A stretch of DNA of 64,000 nucleotides from Cryptomeria japonica (lineage: Eukaryota; Streptophyta; Pinopsida; Cupressales; Cupressaceae), in assembly GCF_030272615.1 (NCBI RefSeq), contig NC_081411.1, forward strand, positions 160,564,971 through 160,628,970, written 5' to 3'. Shown here in pieces: positions 12,046-24,230 of this stretch. Position numbers and translations under genes: made by a program. The notes below the pieces were generated by a model. That model did not search any database and was not told the origin of the DNA. It worked only from the letters and a program-made list of their open reading frames with translations. Within the stretch, counting starts at the first letter, position 1; every line of letters begins with the position of its first letter.

Positions 12046-13149
12046 TCATCTTGAAGTGGAGGGACCCCTTTGATCTTGTGATGGAAGTGGATTTTTAAAT
12101 ATAAGATGATCATTGTTTGTAGTTTTTGGGTCATGTCCTTCAATTTCAATCTCTCCTCGGTCAATAAGATCCTGAACAAGATCTTTCAATCTATGACAAT
12201 TGCTTGTTTTATGCCCTTTCCCTGGATGGAATTCGCAATGTTCATTATCCCTCCACCATGGAGGTTTGACCCGAGGTTCGTAATTAGATGTTTTGGGTAA
12301 GGTCACTAGATTTGACGAGACCAATTGCCGTAACATTGTTTCAATAGGTTCCCCTAAGGGAGTGTATGTCCGTTTTGGTTTATAATTATGCTGTCTTTGC
12401 CTGGGTTCTTCTTGCTGAACATTGCGTCCTTGATTTGGTGGGGGAGGAACTGTATTGGTCTTAGGTGGGGGGTTTTGTCCCGTAAACTGGACCACAGGTT
12501 GTGCACTCTTGATAGTCCTTGCATCTACAACCCCATCATTGACAATATTTTTGTTTTTATTCCAGAAATTAGGTTTATCACTATTGAAGCATGGGCGAGG
12601 AGCATCTTTTGGTTCATTGTAGATTTTGATGAGCCCCTTTTTGATGAGGGCCCTTTCACATTTTAAACCCTTGGTGATCATGTCATTAAAGGAATTTGTG
12701 CCTTTCATGTCTATGTGGAATTCCATTTCTTCATTCAAGTTGGAAATAAATATTTCCACTAGTTCTTGTTCAGGTAACTAAAGAGAACGTCTGCTAGACA
12801 TTTGATGCCATCATTGCAGGAAAACTGAAAATAGCTCTCCTAGTTTTTGCTTAGTGTTACACAGATCGACCATGGTAATATCATGTTCAATGTTATGTGA
12901 GTAATGTGCAAGGAATTTCTGGATCAGCTCTTTGAACATCCTAATGTCGCTTCTAAGTCGAGAAAACTATTGTGTGGTTGTCCTTGCCAAACTTTCAGGA
13001 AAGAGACACATTAGGTACATGTCTTCATATGCCACTTCTAGGCAAGCTGAATGAAATTCTCTAACATGATCGTGAGGGTCTCCTTTTCCTTGATACTTTT
13101 CAAACTTAGGTGTTTCAAACCCTCATGGAAAAGGTGGGATATGTAGATT
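12046..13149 (-). pseudogene. E1 gag, C-terminal part (capsid remainder and zinc knuckle)
   Basis: From 13149 leftward the capsid-type sequence reads ETPKFEKYQGKGDPHDHVREF, then DMYLMCLFPESLA and LCNTKQKLGE, typical of the plant retrotransposon gag domain. A basic Pro-rich stretch follows, then a zinc-binding motif CEFHPGKGHKTSNC (near 12240). E2 sits exactly at the upstream end. The other half of gag resumes at 25895, where the frame stops at CPYPFDR. E4 gag (54250-54330) shows the uninterrupted order, which confirms the split. Several nonsense codons are present. Confidence 0.88.
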
Positions 13150-13154
13150 CCTAT
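13150..13154. repeat. E2 target-site duplication, left copy (CCTAT)
   Basis: CCTAT here is identical to 25890-25894. It is the 5-bp duplication expected for LTR element insertion. Confidence 0.95.
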
Positions 13155-14802
13155 TGTGTAGGGGAAAAAGCGAGACTAGGTTAACATGCCCTAATCCTAC
13201 CTTTTGACACACATTACGGAATACGAAAGAGCCTAGAGGTATCACACAATTGGATACTTCTTCTTGTGAAAGAGAGAGCCACGGGCTACCTATTAGGATT
13301 TCTATTCCTTTGTTGAAATTGAAAGATAAAATGATGCAAGTTCAAGTCCTAATCCCAAAATGCATGTACAAACGAATAACAAGATTGCAGAATTGAGATT
13401 AAACAATGAACAACTGTAAATACAAGGATGAAATAACAATGTAGATGCGTACCCGGAGTCAAAATCTGATTGAAAATGTTATGGACGAGGGTGCAGGTAC
13501 CACTATCCTGATACAGTGTCGGAAACTGCTCCTGAAACTGCTGTCTTACACTCTGGGAACTGTCGAAAATGCTGTCTGTCAGGAGGACCAGGGTGCCCAG
13601 TGCCTTTGTCCCAAGGACCAGGGCGCCCAGCGCCCCTGTCCTAGTAGGACCAGGGCACCCCACACCCCTGTCCAGGTCTTTTACTCTGCAATTTGGTGTG
13701 GAGTGCTGTCTCGACCTGCTTTTCTTGGATCTGTCACCTGTGGCGTCGTCCGAGTCCTGAAACCTGCACTTATATCTGAAAAGGGTATGGGTGGCTATAT
13801 AGGGTTTTGCCTTATTCAAACCCCCGCTTCGGTGATTTCCACCTCCACAAATAGCCAAGTTGTATTGTAAAATGTATTGTGTGTGCAGACCTAGTGTGTG
13901 TGCAAGGTCTTAAAATGCAAGCAAGCAAACTAGAGCAACCTAGAAAGTAAACCCTAATTGCTTGTAAATGACGATGTAAATGCTCTAAATCAAGATGCAA
14001 AGTGATCTAAAGCATGAATAAACGATATATTGAAGCTTATGCAAAGACATGAAAACAACATGAAATCATACCCAACCCCCAAGGGAGGAGTACAAGCCAA
14101 TCTTCAGTCGGTAATCTCCTATTGTTCTTCAATGTCTTCCAAGCCCTAAAAGGATGAATGAAATTGATAAATGCTTGATAGAGGGATGTTGAATGTTGTT
14201 GAAGTCTTCAAAGATATGCTCTTTCGCTACAAAATGAGGTTCCTAAAAACAAAAATCGGATCCTTTCAAATGAAGAAAGAGAGCTCTTATGTATGAAACC
14301 CTAGGTCGTAATTTCGTCTTTTGGCCGACCTAGAGATTGAATTTCCCGCCAATTTCTTGGGGTTTAAGCTTTATTTTATGATTGGATTGTGCTCCTAAAA
14401 TTTTGGGAAAAATGTCCGGGACCATGTGCACTCCGGGCGCCATGGTCCCGACAACTTTTCACCAAATTTTCAAGGCCGTCGGATATGATGATTTTAGAGA
14501 GAATCCCAAAGTTATAGGTGATTTCGAGATGTTTTGACCCCCGAAACCAAGCCCCCAAGTTCAAAATAGGACTTAATTAGGGTTTTTGATTGAATGATGT
14601 ATTGGAGGAATAAAATGAAAAGGGCACACTTTAACGAAAGGGCCCAACTTTATGATGCAGAGGACGATGAAATAGGACCTTAGACCTAATTAATTTGATT
14701 AATTAAGTGCTAAAGGAGAAATGTAAAATGCACCAAGGCGGGTGCTAAACTAGGTGTGAAATTGTACCACCCTAGCAAGTGCGTACAATTTACGACACTA
14801 CA
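13155..14802 (-). repeat. E2 3' LTR
   Basis: 1648 bp, nearly identical to 24231-25889. It contains a TATA-type sequence (minus TATATAG, plus 13795-13801) and GC-rich palindromic repeats (gggcgcccagcgccc near 13622; gggcgccatggtcccga near 14436). The open frames inside (13349-13858) are by-products of these repeats. Confidence 0.97.
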
Positions 14803-14817
14803 TTTAGCCCCCACTTT
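14803..14817 (-). other. E2 polypurine tract
   Basis: Minus strand reads AAAGTGGGGGCTAAA directly before the LTR start TGTAGTGTCG. Confidence 0.85.
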
Positions 14818-15411
14818 AGCGGTCATATGAGTACTACGTGCATATGCAAGCTAAAGTACATAAAAGTAAACATCATTTGAAAAAGGATATATCCATAATT
14901 TGTCGGACAAAGCCCCCAGCGGTATTTACAGTACACAGTTACGAACCGCACCCTACAAAACACACGTTAGATCACAAAATCATCTAATGCTTACTAAGGA
15001 AAGTGATGAAATTTGTGAGTAGCTATATGCCCCCCCCTGTTTTGACTTGCTTATTAGGGAGGTGAAACAGGGTAGCATGTTTACTTACAACAAATTGTGT
15101 AAGAGAGTATTGATGAGGGATTTTCATTGAATAGGCTTCATCAGAGCACTTTTTGGAACATCTCGAGAGTAGGGGAATGAAAATACAATTCCTACGCAAC
15201 AAACGGCTCAAAATTCACATCTCCCAAACTCAAGTTATGATGAAATGAGTGATAGAGGAAAATTAGGGTTTTGAAAGTAAAGGTAAAGGAATGAAAGTAT
15301 ATACTTTGAAAGTGACATTTGCATTTGTCACTTTGTTGATTTTGGAATACTGTTCATTACAGTGGAGCCCACATAGCCATCATCATGCCTTCATGACAAC
15401 TGGAGTGTCCC
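14818..15411 (+). promoter_or_regulatory. Upstream region of the E2 antisense PMD gene, weak TATA-like box
   Basis: This non-coding stretch between the polypurine tract and the first exon holds GTATATAC at 15297-15304, about 108 bp before the ATG at 15412. The position matches the TATA-like boxes of E1 (1000) and E4 (42866). Nothing else is recognised here. Confidence 0.4.
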
Positions 15412-17914
15412 ATGAGGATTGAGATCTTGTGCCAGGCCATGATCGACGACGAGCCACTGGACGAGGTGAGTTGATTGAACGTTGACCTTTGATTTTCCGC
15501 ATTTGACTTTCTATGATCATTTGCGGGCCCTAGAATCTGACCCTGGGTCCCACCGAGGGCACTATGGTCCCAATGGGGCACCATGGTCCCTTCAAGGCGC
15601 CATGGTCCCTGACAGGGTGCCATGGTCCCTTCAGGGCGCCATGGTCCCTTCAGGGTGCCATGGTCCCAACCAGGACTTGGTGAGAGATTTTAGGGTTAGC
15701 ATACGATGTTCGACAGTTTGTATGAATGATTTTGATGATTGAGTACTGATTACAGTTATGTTTTTGTGTTGCAGGGTCTCCCATACATGAGAGAGCATAC
15801 GGCGGGATAGATTCTTCGCAGTTTGCGAGATCAGATTCTGTGGCTGACTCAGGCAGAGAGAGACACATTGTCGATCATGGGATTATGGTATGCCATCCTC
15901 ATGCTAGCCATTCGGTTCCATCCTGCGATGCTGATGGCATTGATGGAGCGATGGGATCCTGACACATGCACATTTCATCTTCCAGTAGGGGAGCTGACGG
16001 TTACACTTGAGGATGTGTACCGCATACTTCATCTTCCTATCAGAGGAGCTACTGTGACATACGCGATCGATCGGTCAGTGGAGGACCATCAGAGAGAGCA
16101 GGTATATTTCATAGGGAGAGTCATGCCGAGCGAGACGAGAGGTCGCACCATGGTTAGCTGGCTCTTACATCCTACAAGAGAGGTGCCCCTTGTGAGACGT
16201 CTTATGATTGCCATCATAGCACTAGCCGTCTGCCCTAATGGGTGAGGTACGCACATGCATGGGGGTCTCACATGGTGCATCAGAGCTATGGAGAGACACA
16301 GGAGAGTATATGCTTGGGGTCGGAGTATGCTTGCACATCTCTATCACGACCTTGAGGAGTATGTGTTTGGACAGGGTTGCAGCTTGATGACATGCACACT
16401 TGTGCAGGTGTGGATATTTGAGCACTTCACATGCACCAGGCTTATCGGCTTTCCGATGAGTACAGCTAGCGAGCGACCTAGGGTGTTTTCTTATCCACTT
16501 ACCAACGAGTGGAGATTTGGAGATTTGTTATATTGGAGAGTGATATTTGATAGATTGACAGTCGAGGTGATAGTATGGAGACCCTATCTGTGGATGCACA
16601 AATGGGATGGGATGGAGAGATAGTTAGCATGCTTATAGAGGAACCGCCTACTGCAGGGACGATATTCACATATCATAGTCCCATTCTACTTCAACCGAGT
16701 ACGGAGGCAGTTTGGGCTAGAGCAGTGTTTTCCAGTCGATGTGCCCATCTATACTTGACACTCATGAGTCCTTCCCAGACCTAGAGCAGTAGTGAGATCG
16801 ATGATAGATGATATCGAGACTACAGATATAGAGGGATCCGATCAGGATGTGGTTACCGATTACTCTGCAGAGCCTGGAGCACAGTGCAGGTATGTCTCAT
16901 GGTTTATGAGATCATACCCAGGGCCTATCTTTCCACCAGATCACTCGACAGGCCATCCAGGCCCATGGAGACATGGAGACCGAGATGAGGACTAGGGATC
17001 TAGGTCAGAGGAGCCAGAGGAGGGAGAGGGTCATGAGGAGGCAGGAGATCCTGATCTACCCACAGGAGATCGGCCTAGTGTGGAGGAGGAGGAGGAGGAG
17101 GAGGACACAGATAGAGATGAGGATGAGGAGGATGCAGGTGAGGATGTGGATGAGGATGAGGATGAGGATGACGAGGAGGACGAAGAGGAGGAGGAGGATA
17201 GAGATGATGAGGAGGGGTCAGATGCAGCTCCCCACCATTCAGGAGATGATACCATAGCTCTGGATCCTCCTCTTATTCCCCAAAAGGGGGAACATGAGGC
17301 GATACGGAGACCTGTTTCTAGTACTGTCCACCCTACAGCCATCATGCACAAATTATTTGAGCGAGGGGAGCCTAGTAGTTCCCAGTCACAGATGCTACCA
17401 TATCATGATCCCTACTGGCGTGAGGGAGATCCTGGTACAGTAGGTTTATATTGATTGATTAATGTTTTGATGATGTAGAATGGTACTAATACAAAAATCT
17501 ATTCTACTGCTACAGCTAATGTGCAGGAGTGGCGATCCCTGATTCAGCAGGCAGTGACAGACATTTTGACGATGGCACAGATCCCCAGTTCCTCACAGAT
17601 TGCTTATAGGCCTCAGGGGAACGCGGGTCGGCATGAGGACTTGTTTTCCCCATTCCGAGTACAGGTAGACATATGGAGGGAGAGAGAGAGTCCTATCAAA
17701 GGACCTTCAGCAGGCGCGATGAGATCTAGCAGCTGCTCAGGCCGAGGCTACCTCTTATCGTGCGATCCTTATGGATAGGGATCATAGGAGTTCCTCTCGA
17801 AGTCACTCGCAGTCTATATCACGCTACACACCTATGGGTCCACCTGCACGGCTGGATCAGGAGGGAGCATCTAGTCGACACTCTCCAGCCACCAGCCCTA
17901 GGGATAGGAGATGA
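15412..17914 (+). pseudogene. E2 antisense accessory gene: PMD protein with acidic tail, two exons
   Basis: Exon 1 (15412-15465) encodes 18 residues and ends at the donor GTGAGT. The acceptor tttttgtgttgcag ends at 15774 and exon 2 begins in the same frame at 15775. PMD motifs: WLTQAERDTLSIMGL, then DTCTFHLPVGELTVTLEDVY (about 15960-16020), then VYAWGRSMLAHLYHDLEE (about 16305-16360). A very acidic Glu/Asp run follows (17080-17215), and the frame continues to about 17914. Exon 2 keeps one frame nearly throughout, broken by TAG at 15808, TGA at 16243 and TAG at 16621 among others. It lies opposite to E2 pol. The small intron contains a GC-rich repeat array. The acidic tail differs from the Gly-rich tails of the E1 and E4 copies. 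Confidence 0.75.
15545..15670 (+). repeat. GGCGCCATGGTCCC tandem repeat in the E2 antisense intron
   Basis: About six units of roughly 19 bp (ttcagggcgccatggtccc with variants) lie inside the predicted intron 15466-15774. Single related copies occur in both E2 LTRs (14436 and 25508). Confidence 0.9.
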
Positions 17915-18519
17915 TTTTATGATGTAGGATAGGTCACATTTTGGATGAATAGTGACCTATATTTTTATATGATCCACAGATATATATATATATATATATA
18001 TACATGTTTCTCGTTGTCTCAAATGTGTTATCTTTAATGTTTAAAACAATGTATATTTTGTTTTGATTAAATCTAATACATTTGGTAGATGTACATGTAT
18101 ATTCAGGATTTAATTTCCATGTGATTGATTTCTCAATGCTCCATGATTAAATTGATACATGTGTGACTTAATTAAAATATTTAATCAAGTACTACATTGA
18201 TGATAGGGAAGAAATATGCATTAAGTCTAAGAATCATATAACTAGTGTGATTTAATTTTGAACTTAAATACAACATGATACGATTCTACTTAACGCATGA
18301 GACATTGCAGAATATGCTAGCATAATGGAAATGTAAATCTTTTACAATTTACATAAATGAATTCAAGACAAACTATAAAGTAAGGAGACACGCTTGTCAA
18401 GAATGAAGCAATATAGATTAAACACCATAACATTTAATTCTATTTTTCTCTAATGAGGAGATACTAACATATTACCCAATGTTGAAGAACTGAAAAGAAG
18501 ATAAATAAGGAATGAAGAA
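17915..18519. other. E2 spacer between the convergent PMD gene and polyprotein ends, with (AT)n
   Basis: No coding signal. A pure (AT)n run at 17980-18002 lies about 65 bp past the PMD stop. E4 has the same arrangement at 46197-46231. The rest is AT-rich and probably holds the 3' ends of both transcription units. Confidence 0.6.
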
Positions 18520-21500
18520 TTAAGCATAATATCTACGCAAGTGCATAGCATTTATAGGTTCTTTAAGAGGCGTACCATCTACATCCGCTATCTTGTAAGC
18601 ACCTGATCCATAATCTTCAATAATGATGTATGGTCCAAGCCAATTAGGACTAAATTTTCCCTTTTCTGCAGGTAAGGCATTCACATTGCGCTGATTCTCA
18701 TAGAGGACTAAGTCACCTACTAAGAAGGAACGTTGAATAACCTTATCATTATAGCTTCATTGTAGAGTTTTGTGATACACTTGAATATGCTCAAGAGCGT
18801 TTATACGTTGTTCATCAAGCATATCAAGCTATTGAAGTCATTGTTCTCTATAAGAGTCATCATCTACTATACCTTTGAGAGAAATCCTAAGTGATGGAAT
18901 CTCTAACTCTAAAGGCATAATAGCGTCAGCACCATAAACAAGATTATAAGGAGTAGTTCCTGTAGCAATTCGTACACTCGTTCGGTAGGCCCAAAGAGCA
19001 TAGATTAGCTGATTACTCCAATCCTTACCATGCTTATTCACAGTTTTGCAAAGAATTTGTTCAATTATCTTATTGGATGATTTAGCTTGACCATTTGATT
19101 GAGGATAGTATGGTGTAGAAAATTGATGTTTGATATGATACTTCTTGAGGAATTTCTTCACGTCCTTGTTCTTAAATGATGTCCCATTATCTGAGATTAT
19201 AGTGGAAGGTATCCCGAATTGAGAAATGATGTTTTCTAAAAGAAATTGACAAATCACTTCAGCAGTAGTAGAGCGAAGGGGAATAGCTTCTACCCACTTC
19301 GTAAAGTAATCTGTTGCAGTTATAATGAAGGTGTGTCCTTGAGATGAAGGAGGAGAGATTTTACCAATGAGATCCAAACCCCATGCGGAGAAAGGCCTAG
19401 AAGCTACTTGAGAATGAAGTTCTTGGGCAGGAGCATGAATTAGATTATTGTGTTGTTGACATTGATGACATTTCTTAACAAATGAAAAAGAATCCTTTTG
19501 CATAGTTTGCCAATAGTATCCCATATGAAGCAATCTTTGAACCAAGGATTTCCCTCCAAAATGCCCCCCACAGGTGCCTGAATGTGTCTCTTCAAGAGCA
19601 ACAGGGATTTCCAATTTGTTAAGATAGCGAAGGAGAAGACCGTCATAACCCCTTTGGTAAAGGACATTAGAAAGAATGATATACCTAGCAAATAGCTTGT
19701 GGATTCTAGCCCTAGTGTTCCTATTGGCGGAATCAGGAAAGGTACCATCAGTCAGATATCTTACGATATGCGAGTACCATTCATCTGAGTCTATAAAGTC
19801 ACAACATGTTACCAAGCTAGAATCGTCTACAATAGATAGAGAAATAAGGTTGTGAATAACAAATTTAAGATCAACCACAGGGTCCTCTAAAGATACAAGA
19901 GAAGCCACACATGCCATTGTGTCCGCATGTTGATTATCTTTTCGAGGAACAGGTTCCATGGTATAAGAATCAAATTTTTGTAATAAAGAGATAGCAAGAT
20001 CTTTATATTGTGATAATTTGTCTTGTTTTGCTTGATACAGTCCTGTTACTTGTCTTATAATCAATTGAGAATCTCCATAAATATGTATGTGCTTTATATT
20101 TAGAGCTAAGGCTGCTTTTATTCCTGCTATAAGAGCCTCATACTCAGTAATGTTATTGGTACACAAGAAATTTAGACGATAGGATAAGGGAATAGATTTC
20201 CTTGTAGGAGAAATCAGAACAACACCTGCCCCCGATCCCGTACGACACTTAGAACCATCAAAGTATAATTCCCAAGTTTCATCTTTCTCTATAGAAAGAA
20301 TGAAGTCATCAGGGAAAGACTCAGAATTAGGGAAGGAGAAAGGTGAAGGGGCCTCAACTAAGTGATCGGTCAATGCTTGCCCTTTAATTGCTCTTTGTGA
20401 AACATATTTAAGGTCAAATTCAGTTAATATCATAACCCACTTAGTTAGGCGTCCTGATAAATTAGTTTTAGAGAAAAGATGCTTCAAAGGATCAAACTTT
20501 ACCATGACGTGGACTTCTGAATTTAAAAGATAATGTCTCAATTTCTAAGTCGCAAACACCAAGGCCAAGCATTGTCTTTATATCGCAGAATATCGGGTCT
20601 CATAATCGAGTAAGGTACGACTTATGTAATAAATTGGACATTCCTTACCATCTTTATCATGTTGTGCCAACAATGCTGCGAGAGCATGAGAGGAAGCAGC
20701 TGTATACAGAAGGAAGGGTTTAGAAGATTCGGCAGGTTGAAGAATAGGAGGACTAGCCAAATACACTTTTAAATCTTCAAATGCTTGCTGACAATCTTCG
20801 TTCCATTGAAAAGTGATATCCTTTTTAAGAAGTTGAGTAAAAGGAAAGGTACGATCCGCAAGTTGAGATACCAACCTACGAATAGCTTGAATCTTTCCTT
20901 GTAAGCTTTTAAGTTGAGACACATTTCTAGGAGGTGGCATGTTGACAATAGCATCTATTTTCTTAGTGTCCACCTCGATCCCACGATGCGAAACTATGAA
21001 TCCTAATAGTTTTCCACTATCCACACTGAAAACACATTTTTGGGGATTCAAGCGCATTTGATATTTATGAACTCTTTCAAAGATTTGACGAAGGATTTTA
21101 ATGTGATCTATGCGAAGAATGGATTTGGCTAAAATATCATCAACATAATCCTCTAAAATCTTATGCATATAATCATGGAAGATAAGGGTCATCGCTCGTT
21201 GATAAGTTGCACTGACATTTTTAAGTCCAAAAGGCATCATTATCCAACAAAACGTACCCCAAGGAGTGGTGAAAGTGGTTTTGAATTGATCTTGAGGGTT
21301 AATGAAAATTTGATTGTATCCCGAAAAACCATCCATGAAGGATAACAAGGCATGTCCTACCGTAGAATCAACTATCATGTCAATGTTTGGAAGAGGGAAA
21401 TCATCTTTTAAAGAAGCCCTATTTAAATCTCAAAAATCGGTACACATTCTTATTTTATTATCTGGTTTAGCCACAGCGACAATATTTGAAATCCACGGGG

Positions 21501-24066
21501 AATAATCAATATGGCGAATAAATCCAGCCTCCAATAATTTTTCAATCTCAGCCTTAGCAAGCAGAGCCACCTTAGGATTCATTTTTTGAATCTTTTGTTT
21601 CACGGGCTTAGCATCAGGAACTAAGACAATGTTATGAGTAACAATCTTAGGATCTATACCAGGCATGTCAGAGTATGTCCAAGCAAAGATCTCGGGGAAT
21701 TCATGCAATAAATCTTCATATTGTTTTTGTTCCTCTTCATCCAAACATTTTCCAATTTTAATAACTTTCTCTTTATTGCAAGGATCCATCTTAACATCAG
21801 TGGTGTCACTTATGAGAATATTACTTTGTTGAGGAGTATCCTTTAACTGAGGGAATTCTTTCACAATCTCATCATTATCGATCTCTTTTCCAAAATAGGC
21901 TTCAGTATTTAAACAATAAGGGAGTCCCCTATTGTGATGATAATGAGGAAGAGTGTCATAGGCTCCCAAGAATTCAGCTAAAGCATCATCGGTAGGGAAG
22001 ACATCCAAAGCATAGGCACACGAAGGATCCCCATCAATATACTCAGGGTGTTGCATTGATAGAGATGTAGAAATAGTATTAACACTAATGCAAGGTCTTT
22101 TAGAAGCTTTAGTGCGTTTGCAGGGATTATAGCCAAGTCCAAAGGCATAATTGTGAAAATTAGTCTCTAGAGGAACTTTTATCCCTTGTTCAGGAGTGCC
22201 ACAACCATTTCCATGATACCCATGCTTAGCAAAAATGCGAAAACCACGACCATAACGATCAACCATTTCAGAAAGAGAAGGTGGTTTTTCATAAGACAAA
22301 GAATCAAACTCTTCATAATTAGAGGTGTGAGGAGAAGAAGTTTGAGAAGTGGCCACAAAATTATTACTCATAGGTTCAGGTAAGATTGACTAATTTTTAG
22401 CTTCTTCCTTCTTTTCATCCTTAAGCTCTCTAGAAGGAACCTTATATTCACCTACAAAGGTGGGATTGAAATCAAGAGATCCCCAATCGTCTTCTGCGAG
22501 AACCTTCTCAGGATCAAAATCTTTCTTATGTGTAGATTCAAGTCGAGAAGAATCTTCTTCAGGAGCTCCAGACTCATCCAAAGAATTTTGATCATCAGAG
22601 AGTGAAGGTTCATCGATAGGTATCTTGTTTAAAGAGTCATCACTAGATGAGGATGGCTTAGAAGAACCCCCTTTGGAAGTAGATGTTTGTAGACAAGCTT
22701 GGAAATTAGTATCACCTATCAAGGTATATGTCTTATTGTTATAGATAAATTTAACTTGTCTATGCAATGTAGAGGGGACAGCTTGCATACTGTGAATCCA
22801 AGGCCTCCCTAATAACAAGTTGTATGTTAAATTTCTTGACATAACATGGATAGGAGTAGGCAAAGTATCAGGTCCTACTGTGAGAGGTAAGGTGATAATA
22901 CCTAATGAAGTCTTAGCCACATTGTCAAAGCCTCGAATGGGACGAGAGTCAGGCTCAATGAAAGATGTATCCACATTCATTTTATGCAATAGATTAATGC
23001 TACACACATTAAGGCTAGAGCCATTATCTACTAGTGTTCATCTTATAGCAGTGTCTTTCGTGATAACCACAATCATCAAGGGATCATATTATTGTTGAAT
23101 TTCACTAGTAGGCAACTCATCTTGGGTAAACACAATTTGAGCTTTAGGATTCATCACAGAGTTAACTAAAGATGCTATGTTACTAGATGTATTCGGTGGA
23201 GGAACATTCAAATCTTTCAAGGCATCTTGTAACATTCCATGATGAGCGGAAGAAGTTTGAATCAAATCCCAAAGGGATATCTTAGCAGGGGTAGCTTTAA
23301 GTAGTTCTATGAGATCATATTCCTTACCCATAACTTGTGAAATACGGGGAGCTTGTAGAAGAATTGGTTGAGGATTAGGAAGAGAAACTGGAATAACGGG
23401 AGGAGGATTAGGCTGCCTATTATTTCTGGTGTGATAAGTATGGGAAACCACATGATAACTCTCTCTAGTTAATTGCTTGGCATAACTATAAGGACTTATA
23501 GGTTTTCTTCCTTGCACGGTGATAATTGGTTTATTCGGAGTACGAAAGGAATCATGATCATACCCTCCTTGGACAGTAAGGAGAGGTGATTTAGGAACTT
23601 GAAAGGTGGGAGAAGGATAAGCACCTTGGACTTCAAAGAGAGGCTTATTATGTTCATTCAGGTTTATCATGTTAACCAATTTAGAAGTCTTGTTCTTATT
23701 TAAAGATTTCGATAAAGCCACAAAGTCATCAAGAGCATCATCCAACAAAGCATGATCATATCGATTAAAAGGTCTATCTTTTGATTCAAAAGGAGACATC
23801 TCCTCATAGAGGGGATTATTGAACACAACCATGTTACAAGATTCAGTGGAAGAGTTGATAGGAATGTATCCTTGAGAGGAACCATTCGACTTATCTTTCT
23901 CATCACACCTAAATGGCATAGTAACAAGGTTTATGAGTTTTTGGTAAAATGAAGGTTTGGCATCTTTAGGGTTCAAAAACTCATCTAAAACTTCATCTAA
24001 TTCATCTTGGCTATACTCATAATAATCATCAAAAGCATGAACATTTTGTAAATAAAAATCTGACAT
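18520..24066 (-). pseudogene. E2 polyprotein: N-terminal unknown region, protease, G-patch-like, RT, RNase H, aRNH, integrase
   Basis: One frame of 1848 codons runs from ATG 24066 to TAA 18520-18522. Order: unknown N-terminus (residues 1-160) with three VQG repeats; pre-protease helix (PAKISLWDLIQ); protease TLVDNGSSLNVCS (near 23030); G-patch-like RYGRGFRIFAKHGYHGNG (22270-22200); RT with YVDD at 21136-21147; RNase H; aRNH with LYFDGSKCRTGSGAGVVL (near 20260-20210); integrase with KKCHQCQ, TATDYFTKW, SDNGTSF and YYPQSNGQ; and a C-terminus ending LRRYYA. About nine nonsense codons interrupt it (near 23087, 23041, 22387, 21427, 20575, 20545, 18837, 18828 and 18770), without frameshift. No capsid or zinc knuckle occurs between the primer site and protease. 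The start is chosen as the first ATG in frame, about 145 bp after the primer site. Confidence 0.9.
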
Positions 24067-24209
24067 TTTGAAATAAAGGTTGCATAAAATTTAAACACAC
24101 AATGCAAACAAACACACTTTTTTTTTTCTTTTTAATGAAAATGAAATGAAGACACACTAAATCTAGATCTAGATCTAACAAATGCAATGCAAGAGGAAGC
24201 AATGATAGT

Positions 24210-24227
24210 TTCACGTCGGGTTCACCA
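24210..24227 (-). other. E2 primer-binding site (tRNA-Trp)
   Basis: Plus strand ttcacgtcgggttcacca equals the 3' end of plant tRNA-Trp as I recall it, including CCA. It lies 3 bp from the LTR start at 24231. Confidence 0.8.
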
Positions 24228-24230
24228 AAA

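Noticed and set aside
13349-13858. 169-codon frame in the E2 LTR, repeated at 24617-24934
   Set aside because: The match is only because both are LTR copies. It runs through GC palindromic repeats and has no domain.
15357-15742. Open frames rich in Gly/Pro/His on both strands
   Set aside because: Arise from the ggcgccatggtccc repeat in the intron.
17031-17351. Serine-rich frame on the minus strand
   Set aside because: Shadow of the GAG/GAT codons of the acidic tail.
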